Assembly (NCBI GenBank): GCA_030587365.1
Contig: JAUQZE010000050.1
Span: 1-64,000, forward strand
Direction of reading: 5' to 3'
DNA length: 64,000 nucleotides
DNA from: Candidatus Freyarchaeota archaeon
Lineage (GTDB): Archaea; Asgardarchaeota; Jordiarchaeia; Jordiarchaeales; Jordiarchaeaceae
Made by a program: the position numbers and the translations under genes
Notes under the pieces: generated by a model
What the model was told of the DNA's origin: nothing
Database searches by the model: none
What the model saw: the letters and a program-made list of their open reading frames with translations, nothing else
In this document: positions 43,721 through 51,898 of the stretch, in pieces
Numbering within the stretch: the first letter of the stretch is position 1
How the letters are laid out: each line of letters begins with the position of its first letter

Positions 43721-45508
43721 GTTCTCTGCTTTATCTTTATAATTTGAGATATTGCTGTAAATTTTACCAAGTTCTAAACAAACTCCCGCTTTATCTTTTC
43801 CCTCAACATATTTTTTGACTTCTTCACCTAACTTGGGAAGTAATCTAAGTGTAGGGTCTTCCTCTTTTATTGATTCGGCTATTTCTGTGAATCGTTTAAA
43901 AATTTCATTCGTATAATTTATTTTAGTGTTATGATACAGCATCTCAATTTCGTCATCTATTTTATGATATTTCGCTAATTTTATTCTATAATATTCTGCA
44001 GCTAGTTTATGTCTTTCAGGTATATCTTCAAAGACGGCTTCTTTTATTTGATTGTATAGCCACACAAAATTGTCGCCCCTTCCCTCAATCAGGTAAGCGT
44101 CGCGAAGCTCCAAAAATTTTTCTTTTTTTAAGGAGTACACTGCTGAATAGGATTCATATATAATATCTCTATCTATCTCCTCTTCGATAACAGATAGGTC
44201 TTTCAAAAGGTTGTATGCCTCAGGGCTTATACCGCTTTTAATTACTCTGTTCATATATTCTTTTACATCATCATTTCGTGAGAAATCAAGTCTCTCTTTA
44301 AAGCGTTCCAACTTCTTAATGTTAACTCTTCCCAAGTTGCTGATAAGGAGATACGTGGCAATCGGGTGTCCCTCTGCTATCTCCTCTATTCTCTTTGCTT
44401 CTTTGTCTCCTACCTCTTTCCCTACGCGCGAAGCTATTATTTGTACTAGTTTGCCTCTTTCACCTTCTTCAATACTTCCTAAAGGTAAGCGATAGAACGC
44501 TATTCCTAATTCCTTTTTTGATGAAATTAAAATACATCCTCTGTTTAGAGTATTAGCCCTTCCTATTAATTTCTTTAGAGTCTCGTTCTCCCTGAAATTG
44601 TCAATAAAAAGTATTGCTCCATCGCTTCCCAAAAACTGGATTATAGCTTCGATTTTTTTTCCGTTGTCTTCCTTTTTTAATTCGCCTAAGCCTAATGTGT
44701 CAATAATATCGTCAATTGTTAACTCTGGAAAGCGATGAGATGGGAGTTTTTGTGATGTGTATTCATATCCAGTGCCTGAGGCGTATGCTTCTCCCAAACC
44801 AACATAAACAATCTTCTTACCCAGCAATTTATGAATAAGGAGTGCAACCTCGCATAGCGTTGTTTTACCAATTCCTCCTACTCCTGTAACCTCTACAGAC
44901 TTGTTCATTTCGTTGAATAACTCTTTTAGAAGGCTTCTTCTTCCGCAAAATTTGTTGAAATTAATTCTTCCCTCCGAATACCACTTTATAATATTTGACA
45001 CCAAATTGTTGATAACTATTTCAACACCTGTATTATCTTTTCTTATTCTAGGGCAAAACTCCTTTTCCTCAATTTCATCCCTAAATTTCCATAGTTTTGA
45101 GTCGCCGTCTCTACTGATATTTTCCCACCCTTCATCGATTATGTACGTCGAATGAGGTTTATTTTCCGCTAAAGCAAACCTAAACTCGCACCAAGTGTAT
45201 GATATTTTCTCTTCTCCATTTTTCATCTCGCAATCTGCTTTACATTGTCCCTTTAATTCGCACTCGGGAATATCTGTTCCTTTATTTGGAGAGATGAGAA
45301 AAATTACAGTGTTACTCTCCTTTAACTCTTTTAATGCAGTTCTTTGCGAGGTATCGCCACTGGGAACAAAAATTTCCATCGCAGCTCCCTTAAGAGCCGA
45401 AACCAGCCGATCTAATAGTTGCCCTCTCATCTCTCGAAGATCTCTAAATGTAGAGCTTAGAAATACTTTTAAGATTCCTTCTCCTTGATATTTAGACATT
45501 CTTTTCAT
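41768..45508 (-). CDS. STAND-like protein: DUF4062, NTPase and 13 TPR-type repeats
   Basis: The 1246-residue protein has three parts. Residues about 13-125 match DUF4062 (KVFLSSTFRDLREMRGQL, VIFLISPNKG), a TIR-related fold. Residues 190-400 are an NTPase with Walker A GVGGIGKTT (209-217), Walker B AILFIDN (298-304) and a GHPIA motif (380-384) like NB-ARC GLPLA. The C-terminal half holds thirteen 47-residue repeats of type NCKxAIDAFKEALRIYTLDK, YP, then QNxLG, plus a partial fourteenth. This is a typical STAND plan: effector, switch, sensor, as in immune ATPases. Start ATG 45508; the next Met (45499) also fits. A metallo-beta-lactamase-fold gene lies upstream on the same strand, so a defence role is plausible, but not demonstrated. 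Confidence 0.85.
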   Translation of the reverse strand: MKRMSKYQGEGILKVFLSSTFRDLREMRGQLLDRLVSALKGAAMEIFVPSGDTSQRTALKELKESNTVIFLISPNKGTDIPECELKGQCKADCEMKNGEEKISYTWCEFRFALAENKPHSTYIIDEGWENISRDGDSKLWKFRDEIEEKEFCPRIRKDNTGVEIVINNLVSNIIKWYSEGRINFNKFCGRRSLLKELFNEMNKSVEVTGVGGIGKTTLCEVALLIHKLLGKKIVYVGLGEAYASGTGYEYTSQKLPSHRFPELTIDDIIDTLGLGELKKEDNGKKIEAIIQFLGSDGAILFIDNFRENETLKKLIGRANTLNRGCILISSKKELGIAFYRLPLGSIEEGERGKLVQIIASRVGKEVGDKEAKRIEEIAEGHPIATYLLISNLGRVNIKKLERFKERLDFSRNDDVKEYMNRVIKSGISPEAYNLLKDLSVIEEEIDRDIIYESYSAVYSLKKEKFLELRDAYLIEGRGDNFVWLYNQIKEAVFEDIPERHKLAAEYYRIKLAKYHKIDDEIEMLYHNTKINYTNEIFKRFTEIAESIKEEDPTLRLLPKLGEEVKKYVEGKDKAGVCLELGKIYSNISNYKDKAENCKRAIKAYEGALEIFNSHDFPMEHAITQNGLGTVYEALAEVEDKTENCKRALSILKEALKIHTLDKYPVQYATTQNSIGNAYKILSEVEDRAENCKRAIKAYEEALRIRTLEKFPMEHAITQNGLGTAYGTLATVEDRAENCKLAIDAFKDALRIHTLEKYPMGYAMTQNNLGSTYWALAMVEDRAENCKLAIDAFKEALRIYTLDKYPMQYATAQYSLGNAYRTLAEVEDKIKNCKSAIDAFKEALRIYTLDRYPLQYATTQNSIGSAFDTLATVEDRAENCKLAIDAFNEALRIRTLDKYPLDYAMTQNNLGIVYRILAEVENRAENCKRAIDAFKEALRVYTLETYPMDYAMIQNGLGTAYGALAMDEDMAENCKRSIGAFNEALRIYTLDRYPLQYATTQNSLGNTYRIFAGVENIANNSKKAIDAFNEALRVHTLNRYPIQYAMAQNGLGTAYQSLAIVEDTTNNIKKSIDAFKEAQNVFTLEKSPINYALIQNNLGAAYATLAVVEDMAENCKMSIDAFKEALRIYTLGKYPLNYAMSQNGLGFAYTILAGIESRAENFKLAINAFKEALGVYTMETYPINYARIQTGLGAAYATLAMVEDKAENCKKAIKSFKEAIRVFTENKFLELCEQVKAQLLMVTKLCS

Positions 45509-45603
45509 CTCTTAAGTTTCTGGCATCTGCGGCACAATTTATTAAGCAGTGAGAGGGTGACTTTCAAAATATTTCCAAGATTTGATAAAGGCTCTGTATC
45601 CAT
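45505..45603 (-). CDS. Possible 32-residue ORF overlapping the STAND start
   Basis: ATG at 45603, ending TGA with a 4-base ATGA overlap onto the STAND start. Translation MDTEPLSNLGNILKVTLSLL and on to KLKR. The overlap is typical of coupled genes, and a TATA-like TTAAATAC is 40-50 bases upstream. Too short to be certain. Confidence 0.3.
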   Translation of the reverse strand: MDTEPLSNLGNILKVTLSLLNKLCRRCQKLKR

Positions 45604-46023
45604 TTTCCCATCCTCACTCTTAACCCATAAAAATAATTTTGTGAACAAGTATTTAAGCTTACCACCTAAAATACTCACATTACCAACTTGGGAAGGGCTA
45701 TCAATTTCTAAACGAACTCGGCTATTTTATTTCAAAAAAGGCATGGGACTTGTTTAATTTGAAGATAAAATAACTAAAAAATAAAACATTGAAATATGTT
45801 AAAAAATAAGATCACCACAATCCGATTAGGATGGAAAGTTGAAATGGTTAATCCTAAAAATTAGGGACTGTAAATAAGCATAGAAACCAGAATAAGTGGT
45901 GTTAAAGATGCTTGTTTAGCACTTTATAAATACATGGATAAAGCTTTATCAGATAATGCAAAATTTAAAAGCAGAACTTTATCATATCTTTTAAAGAAAC
46001 CGTCTAAAAATTCTCATAAAGAT
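45604..46023. other. Intergenic between MBL and STAND genes
   Basis: AT-rich, with the probable STAND promoter at its left side (TTAAATAC on the minus strand near 45650). A plus-strand open frame from 45934 runs into antisense of the MBL gene and is not convincing. Nothing else seen. Confidence 0.5.
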
Positions 46024-47472
46024 CTATTTACTATGTTTCATTGGGATTTTGATTCTAGAGTATATAGAGTAAAATTTTTGCAATATTGTTTCTTTAAAGT
46101 AGGTACATTTTCTCGCATTGCCAAGTTCAATGCATATTGGTTTTTCTTTTCCTCTAATTTTGGCTATTAGAAATGTTAATATACTGTTGGAAGACAAACA
46201 GTATATTTTTTTTGGTTTTATGGAACAGTTTTTGTGCCCATCGGTGCAGTAGATTTGGGTTGGTATTTTTGATTTTTTTAGATCTTTACTTATTAAGTCG
46301 GTTGGTCCCTTGTAATTCGACCTACAATATCCGCAAGAGTTTACTAGTATTTTTGGTTTTATTGTTGATTGAGGCCATTTGGTTCCATGATGTGGTGTTA
46401 AGACTATTAAATATTCTTTTAGTTGTTTGTTTGAGAGGTTATTCGATAGGTTTAAAGCAGTTTTTATACAGTTTTCTGAAGCATCTCCGGGGAATAGAAC
46501 TTCGTTAGGTAAATGCAAGATTATGCTTAGGTCGTTTAGTAGATTTCTGAATACTATGAAAAGTTCCTTCACGATTTTATTTGATTTTTTATCTTCACGG
46601 ATTTTTCCCAAATATCCTTCTATTTCTTTTATGTTAAATGTTTGTTTTTGCTCATCTTTTCTTGCTGAAACCTCGGAGGGATAGGTTCTATTCTCATTTT
46701 CTTTTCTCTTCCCGTATATTTTAATCATATTTTCAATTACTTCTTTAGCATCTTTCTTTACATTTTTCGTATGCTCAGGATATTTCTTTTCCAATTTTTC
46801 TATTGATGCCTTTACTTTTTTGGCTATGCTGACCGCATTCACAGTTGATTTGAAACTTGGTAGGGGCCATATAACTTTGAATTCTCGATTTAGTGCTTTT
46901 ATGGTGTCTCCTTTTATCACATATTCTAATCCATTTTGCGCTAGTTTCCCTAGATAGACATTTTCTGTTAGGAAATCTTTGGCCATTTTAGCCATTAAAG
47001 CTTCTTGAGGGGCAACCGCCCCGCCATATATTTCTAAAATAAACATTGACATTATTACCAAGTATTCACCTAATGCTTCCTCGAAATTAATCCATGGGGC
47101 GTAGATTTCTCTAAATAATGGTTTCCTTTTTTTGTTTTGTTGAATTTTCAATAACTTTTCAAAACCACTAATATGGTCTTGATGTAGGTGACTTACAACC
47201 GCCAGACTGTCTGCCCTACTTAGATACCCAAACAGTACTAAAGCTAGGCATGATTCATCCCATTTAGCTTGTGACTCGTAGTAATCACTGGAAAGTGTTC
47301 CGAAATCAATTAGAAGTGGTTTATTTTGTATGAATAAATGTTGGTACACTTGATATGCGGTATAGCGATAGTAGTGGTCAATAGAAAGATAATTACTACT
47401 ATCATTTCTCAGAAGCACACACTGACCGTGACCAACATTAAAAATGTTTATAAAATATCCAGACTCAATCAT
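46024..47472 (-). CDS. Metallo-beta-lactamase-fold hydrolase (ComEC/Rec2-like)
   Basis: The 482-residue protein has the metal motif SHLHQDH with H95, H97, D99 and H100, then FPGDAS and LTPHHGT later on, matching the ComEC/Rec2-type MBL domain. It lacks the membrane part of ComEC. An insertion of about 150 residues with high Lys content lies between the two halves. Members of this branch cut phosphodiester bonds in nucleic acids or nucleotides; here it may be the effector partner of the STAND protein downstream. It starts at ATG 47472. Divergent from the membrane protein gene at 47563. Confidence 0.8.
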   Translation of the reverse strand: MIESGYFINIFNVGHGQCVLLRNDSSNYLSIDHYYRYTAYQVYQHLFIQNKPLLIDFGTLSSDYYESQAKWDESCLALVLFGYLSRADSLAVVSHLHQDHISGFEKLLKIQQNKKRKPLFREIYAPWINFEEALGEYLVIMSMFILEIYGGAVAPQEALMAKMAKDFLTENVYLGKLAQNGLEYVIKGDTIKALNREFKVIWPLPSFKSTVNAVSIAKKVKASIEKLEKKYPEHTKNVKKDAKEVIENMIKIYGKRKENENRTYPSEVSARKDEQKQTFNIKEIEGYLGKIREDKKSNKIVKELFIVFRNLLNDLSIILHLPNEVLFPGDASENCIKTALNLSNNLSNKQLKEYLIVLTPHHGTKWPQSTIKPKILVNSCGYCRSNYKGPTDLISKDLKKSKIPTQIYCTDGHKNCSIKPKKIYCLSSNSILTFLIAKIRGKEKPICIELGNARKCTYFKETILQKFYSIYSRIKIPMKHSK

Positions 47473-47562
47473 TTTTAGTTACCCAAGTTTCTTAAATCAT
47501 GAGAGTTCTATTTAGTGTTAAGTTGATTACTTTTAATTTATGTATAGTGGGGTCAAGTATCT

Positions 47563-48555
47563 GTGAAAGCAGAGGATTTACGTAATTTAGCATTACTAAT
47601 TGCAGGCATAATTTTAGGATTGATTTCTCCTATTATACTCTCATTAATAATTTCAAGATTAGATATATACTTACAATTGATAGTTTTATTTTCACTCGCT
47701 CTGGCATCGGTTTTTCTAATATTGGTTGGATTAGGCTTTCCTCAACGAAAACATCATGAGTATGTCCTCAAAAATAGATGGAGGAAAACCCTGAAACTCG
47801 GAATTCTAAATGATATGGGATGGGACATTGATAATAAAGACATATATTCTTGGACTGACGTAGAACCAAAGGATTGGAAAAACGCAGTAGGACGTTTCGC
47901 TGACAGTAGTGGTGTAGACGTTAAGGTAGAATTTATCGATGTGAATAAAAAGTTTGAAAATTATGTTGCTATTCTGAATCCATATGGTGGAGTATACCCA
48001 GAGACTAATCTGAAAACTCTAAATACATTGGACAAGATAATTAATTATGTAAGGGAGGGGGGACTCTTCATAAATGTAGCAGATATACCCGCATACTGGG
48101 CATATAACTCTGACCTAAAAAGGAGATTAGATATCGCTGAAGCCATCTACTCGATCTCACCTAGTGGCGCTGATTTACAAATAATTTCAACTAGGCCTTT
48201 TGAGTTAGTGCCATTAGCAAAGACTTTGGGCTTGCGTATTTTTGGTAGCAACGAGGGAATTACTCAAAGCCTAAGCAAGATTCTGGGTAAAAATGCAGTA
48301 AGTGTAACAGCCAAGAGAGCAGTGATTGTGGAGTCTAATGTAGAAAGTTGTCTGGATATGGTACAAGGGGAGTACTATGATGGAAAACAGCATAATGTGT
48401 CATCTCTTTTTTTCGTCAAGTACGGCGATGGCGACTTTCTACTGTCATTGATTTGGATAAACGATGAAAACCACGATCAAAAGAAAAAAAAGGCCATCAG
48501 AGATTCGATATCAAAGCTAATTTTAGATAAACTAGCATCTAAGATAAGCGCATAA
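47563..48555 (+). CDS. Membrane-anchored protein with GATase/ThuA-like soluble domain
   Basis: The 330-residue protein has two N-terminal membrane helices (about 8-30 and 36-58) followed by a soluble domain. The soluble part has alpha/beta character with LGILNDMGWD, VAILNPYGGVYPE, YVREGGLFINVADIP and a late FVKYGDGDFLLS, which resembles the glutamine-amidotransferase/ThuA-like fold without a catalytic Cys in the usual spot. It may sense or bind a ligand at the membrane. It is divergent from the MBL gene with 90 bases between. Weakly supported link to the STAND locus. Start GTG 47563. Confidence 0.65.
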   Translation: MKAEDLRNLALLIAGIILGLISPIILSLIISRLDIYLQLIVLFSLALASVFLILVGLGFPQRKHHEYVLKNRWRKTLKLGILNDMGWDIDNKDIYSWTDVEPKDWKNAVGRFADSSGVDVKVEFIDVNKKFENYVAILNPYGGVYPETNLKTLNTLDKIINYVREGGLFINVADIPAYWAYNSDLKRRLDIAEAIYSISPSGADLQIISTRPFELVPLAKTLGLRIFGSNEGITQSLSKILGKNAVSVTAKRAVIVESNVESCLDMVQGEYYDGKQHNVSSLFFVKYGDGDFLLSLIWINDENHDQKKKKAIRDSISKLILDKLASKISA

Positions 48556-48597
48556 CAAAAAATTAAGTATCCTCTCCAATTTAAGGAAAATTTCGTG

Positions 48598-48696
48598 TTA
48601 AGTGTATGAAATCAAAGGTTTTCCAGCTAGTTGCTTAATATTCTTTCTTTTTATTCTTTTACTTCCTTCTCTTGCCGGAATAATTGCGATTATTTT
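48598..48696 (-). pseudogene. 5' fragment of a CMP-sialic-acid-synthetase-like gene
   Basis: Minus-strand translation KIIAIIPAREGSKRIKRKNI then KQLAGKPLISYT, ending at a stop. This matches the nucleotide-binding start of acylneuraminate cytidylyltransferases (NeuA type). No start codon is in frame and the rest of the gene is missing. The intact parent is not in this window. Confidence 0.7.
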
Positions 48697-49184
48697 ATGC
48701 TTCTTTTTTTTCCATTCCTAGTCCTACATTAACTAGATAATGAAATCCACAATCCTTGGGTGCTTGCCAATCTTGGACATACATAGTGCATTTTAGCTTC
48801 TACTCTTTTCTACTTCTTGAATTCAAAAACCTTAACCATTAATTCATTATTTTCCAAGACTATAACTCTTGGAATCTACTATGATTTTCCCAAGCAGTTT
48901 TTTAAGTTATTCTGATTTTTAACTTTGATTTGATAAATTGAAAAAAATGTCGAAGCGTGTGAAAAAATAGTATCCAGAATATCTCTAAGATAATTGATCA
49001 AAGTGAATATATAGTTCAACAAGTTGTCAACGGGGATAATAATATTATTTTATTAAAAATTATAACACAACTTTTACAGTAGATAAAAGAAAAACAAAAA
49101 ATTTCCCAAATTGCTTTCGAAAAATTCATTTATATCAACGATTATTTATATCTTATCAAACTATAAGCAGTTGGAGAGACTTAC
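48697..49184. other. Intergenic, no gene seen
   Basis: AT-rich stretch with promoter sequences for the HIT gene (TTTATATCTTATC near 49147). No repeat, hairpin or open frame worth noting. Confidence 0.5.
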
Positions 49185-49829
49185 ATGTGTGCATGTCCAT
49201 TATGCGATCTGGAAAAATTTAAAGAAAAAGACAGCGAAGGAAATGTTATCAATAGAGTTTTATACAGTGATGTAGATGAAGATTTTTATGTGGCTATTCC
49301 TCAAGAACCCGCAATGGAGGGGCATCTTCTAGTTGTTTCAAAAGACCATATAAAGGACATCACGGAAATTGAGAATAGGAGGCAACTCTCGGTACTGAGC
49401 AAGATGATAAAAGTTTCAGCTAAAATCTCTCGAGAACTTAAGAAGTGGGACAAATCGATAAGTAAAGTTTACATTCTGTGCGAGGGAGAAACGCAGCACC
49501 TACACTTCCACCTAAAACCCAGAAGAGAACGTGAGGAAACGGGGGACCTATTCCTATTCGAAAAGGAACTCCAAGAAAGTAGGTGGGTCCTAGATTCTGA
49601 AAATAAGAGTGAGGTACGAAGAGCCACCCTAGAAAAGGGAATAGAAAGAATCAAGAAGGGAATCGCTCTAGCTGAAAAGCATAAAACACTCATAAAAATG
49701 GGTGAGTGGCTTAAACCCAGAAAGGAAGTCGAGGAATTCTATAAAAATATGATAAAAAAAGAGCTAGGGTCCACTGTAACTGACGCAATCAATAGCCTTA
49801 AGAAAAAGGTACAAATAAAACAATGTTGA
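49185..49829 (+). CDS. HIT-like nucleotide-binding protein
   Basis: The 214-residue protein starts CACPLCDLE (zinc-binding Cys) and contains GHLLVVSKDHIKDITE, LCEGETQHLHFHLKPR, with the HxHxH triad of the HIT superfamily near residue 110. HIT proteins hydrolyse or transfer nucleotidyl groups (ADP- or AMP-linked). The C-terminal 80 residues are helical and Lys-rich and do not belong to the core. ATG at 49185. It stands alone on the plus strand. Confidence 0.8.
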   Translation: MCACPLCDLEKFKEKDSEGNVINRVLYSDVDEDFYVAIPQEPAMEGHLLVVSKDHIKDITEIENRRQLSVLSKMIKVSAKISRELKKWDKSISKVYILCEGETQHLHFHLKPRREREETGDLFLFEKELQESRWVLDSENKSEVRRATLEKGIERIKKGIALAEKHKTLIKMGEWLKPRKEVEEFYKNMIKKELGSTVTDAINSLKKKVQIKQC

Positions 49830-49863
49830 TGCTAGCTTTCCCTAGAATATTTCTCCTTTTATC

Positions 49864-50379
49864 TCATGTATACGGGGCATTGAATAGCCCTAGTCTCAAG
49901 CGTTCCGATGCCTCAAAAGAAGAACGAGACACCACTGAGCAAATATCATTCAACAAGCTATAAACAATTCCGATTTCTGAAACATTATCTGGATCCTCAA
50001 GTACCTTTTCTATCTCCAAGGTTGCCTTTTCAATTTCCTCTAAGAGTTGTTTGTATGTCGCTCTCCGCGTCTTCCTCAACTTTTCAATAAATAATAGAAA
50101 ATAATTATTTGTTTCTTCACCTTTTCTTTCACTTATTTTCTTCAATGTGTATCTTATTTCACCTAAAAAGGTGTTACCTTTCCTTAAATTCTCCATTGCT
50201 TCCTTTATAGTGTAGCCAATTTTAGAAAATGCATCTTCCGAAAACTGAAGTAGTCTAAGCAAATCAATTGCTAGTCTAGTATTATTTGCGATTTCAGAAT
50301 TTTTTAATGCCTCTTTAAATTGCATCGATAATCTTCTTAGCCTTGTCATTAGTTTATTCCCCAATAAATTTAATTGCAT
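49864..50379 (-). CDS. Alpha-helical protein of unknown function
   Basis: The 171-residue protein is almost wholly helical with a heptad-like pattern (LRRLSMQFKEAL, then ATLEIEKVLE). It starts ATG 50379. Its size and helicity recall ESCRT-III-like CdvB proteins, but the sequence is too plain to claim that. There is no membrane segment. The IS630 element ends 33 bases upstream of its start and could change its promoter. Confidence 0.6.
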   Translation of the reverse strand: MQLNLLGNKLMTRLRRLSMQFKEALKNSEIANNTRLAIDLLRLLQFSEDAFSKIGYTIKEAMENLRKGNTFLGEIRYTLKKISERKGEETNNYFLLFIEKLRKTRRATYKQLLEEIEKATLEIEKVLEDPDNVSEIGIVYSLLNDICSVVSRSSFEASERLRLGLFNAPYT

Positions 50380-50409
50380 TAGATGATTTGAATTATTTTA
50401 ATTCATAAT

Positions 50410-50436
50410 TATAGCGCTCCTCAAAAGTTTTGCGAC
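50410..50436 (+). repeat. Left terminal inverted repeat of IS630 element
   Basis: TATAGCGCTCCTCAAAAGTT followed by TTGCGA. Pairs with 51536-51562. Confidence 0.85.
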
Positions 50437-51560
50437 TAGCGCGAACGAAAGAGTCAAATCTTTTTTCGGGTTATATACCTGTTTTGGTGGTGTGTGTGGT
50501 TCTCCGGGGTGATGAGTGGCTCCTACGGGTGTTGGCGAAGAAGTGTAAGGACGCCAAGGAGAAGGTGCGCTACCTAGCTTTGCACGCCCTGAGCAAAGGT
50601 TACGCGGTCTCTTCAGTGGCCGAGATATTCTGCGTGGATGAGGCTACCATCTATCGCTGGATAGAAAGATGGCAGGTTGAGAGGAACCTCGCCGACCAGC
50701 CCAAAGAAGGAAGACCCCCAAAACTGGCGGAGAAGGATAAAGGGGAAATCAGGAAGCTCGTAGAAGAAAACGATCCCAAAAGACACGGAGTTAACGCGAG
50801 TTTTTGGGACTGCCGGGAACTGCGTCTATATTTCCTTAGGAGGGGAAAAGATGTTTCCCAAGAGACTATAAGACGGTGCCTGAGAGGGATGGGGGCGCGC
50901 TACGTGAAGGCGGAAATCGAGTACGCGGAGGCTGACGAGGATGAAAGGGAGAACTTCGCCCAGCGTTTTCTCCAAGACCTGGCTTCCAAGCCTGACTCTG
51001 TAGTCCTTCTCTTCCAAGACGAGACGTCAGTAGGGTGCTCCCCGAGAAAGGGTTATGGGTGGACTTTTGGGGAGAGACTGGTGGTCAAAGCCCCTCAGAC
51101 CGATAGGAGAAGGATGAACTGCTTCGGGGCTGTGAACCCCCTCGAGGGGAGAGTAATCCAGATGACCACCAGGGAAGCTAAAGCCCCGGCCTTCGTCAAG
51201 TTTCTGAGGAGGGTAATCAGAGAGTATCCTGGAGGGAGGATATGGGTTTACACTGATAACCTGCCGGTGCACAAATCCGGGAGGGTGAAAGGCTTCCTTC
51301 AAAACCACCCCCAGGTAGAGTTGAGGTTTCTACCAGCCTACTCCCCCGACCTCAACCCCCAGGACCAGTGGTGGAACTTTGAGAGGAAAAAGCTGCTGAA
51401 CAATCGGTACTTCGCAACCCCACACCAACTGGCAACAGCCATAAGTTGGTTTGGGCGCAACACACCACCCGAACGCGTCATGAGTGTGTGCCCCCTCACA
51501 CCCATAGAGAACCTCATACACCAAAAATAAAAAAACTCGCATTACTTTTGTGGAGCGCTA
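50412..51560 (+). mobile_element. IS630-family insertion sequence
   Basis: The element is about 1.15 kb, bounded by terminal inverted repeats and TA dinucleotides. The left end reads TATAGCGCTCCTCAAAAGTT and the right end, reverse-complemented, TATAGCGCTCCACAAAAGTA, with 23 of 26 bases alike. It holds one transposase. Element and ends look intact, so it may be active. GC content is higher than in the neighbouring DNA. It sits between the helical-protein gene and the radical SAM/TcmP cluster. Confidence 0.9.
50430..51530 (+). CDS. IS630-family transposase
   Basis: The 366-residue protein has an N-terminal helix-turn-helix (VRYLALHALSKGYAVSSVAE, IYRWIERWQ) and a DDE domain. Acidic residues lie in LLFQDETSV, WVYTDNLPVH and PDLNPQDQWWNFERKK, as expected for IS630/Tc1-mariner types. 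Start may be at an internal codon downstream of 50430, because the first codon lies in the terminal repeat. No frameshift or stop is present, so it should be functional. Confidence 0.9.
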   Translation: MRLARTKESNLFSGYIPVLVVCVVLRGDEWLLRVLAKKCKDAKEKVRYLALHALSKGYAVSSVAEIFCVDEATIYRWIERWQVERNLADQPKEGRPPKLAEKDKGEIRKLVEENDPKRHGVNASFWDCRELRLYFLRRGKDVSQETIRRCLRGMGARYVKAEIEYAEADEDERENFAQRFLQDLASKPDSVVLLFQDETSVGCSPRKGYGWTFGERLVVKAPQTDRRRMNCFGAVNPLEGRVIQMTTREAKAPAFVKFLRRVIREYPGGRIWVYTDNLPVHKSGRVKGFLQNHPQVELRFLPAYSPDLNPQDQWWNFERKKLLNNRYFATPHQLATAISWFGRNTPPERVMSVCPLTPIENLIHQK

Positions 51561-51562
51561 TA
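51536..51562 (-). repeat. Right terminal inverted repeat of IS630 element
   Basis: Minus strand: TATAGCGCTCCACAAAAGTA followed by ATGCGAG. Target TA is repeated at both ends. Confidence 0.85.
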
Positions 51563-51898
51563 ATTTGGCGAAGTATGAATAAGGGGAGTGTAATCAATCC
51601 ATTATGTTAATAATTTAGAGTTTTTTTACTATTCTATAATTACTCTCATTTACGAAGTGTGATGTTTTGCTGGTTTGGTATGCAGTTTCTTGTTGTAATT
51701 AATTATTTTTAAGAGGGGTTTAAAATATTTTATTACTTATATTGAATAAGGCTATTGTATGCACTTGAAAATGGAAAGGTATCTATGTGTAATGTGAGAG
51801 TAGTTATATGCGATTATAGTCTTGAGAGGGTTACTTTCAGATTTGGTAGTTGAGATTGTTGCTTTGGAATGGGATGTTTAGGATTACCTTTTTAGGGG
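51563..51898. other. Intergenic between IS630 element and radical SAM genes
   Basis: AT-rich, promoter-like at right (GGTTTAAAATATTTTATTAC near 51717). No gene or repeat. Confidence 0.5.

Noticed and set aside
45485..45757. Open frame of 90 codons on the plus strand before the STAND gene
   Set aside because: It is antisense to the STAND start and leader, and has no protein-like pattern.
49864..50379. ESCRT-III/CdvB homology for the helical protein
   Set aside because: Only size and helicity agree. No clear Snf7 motif was found by eye.
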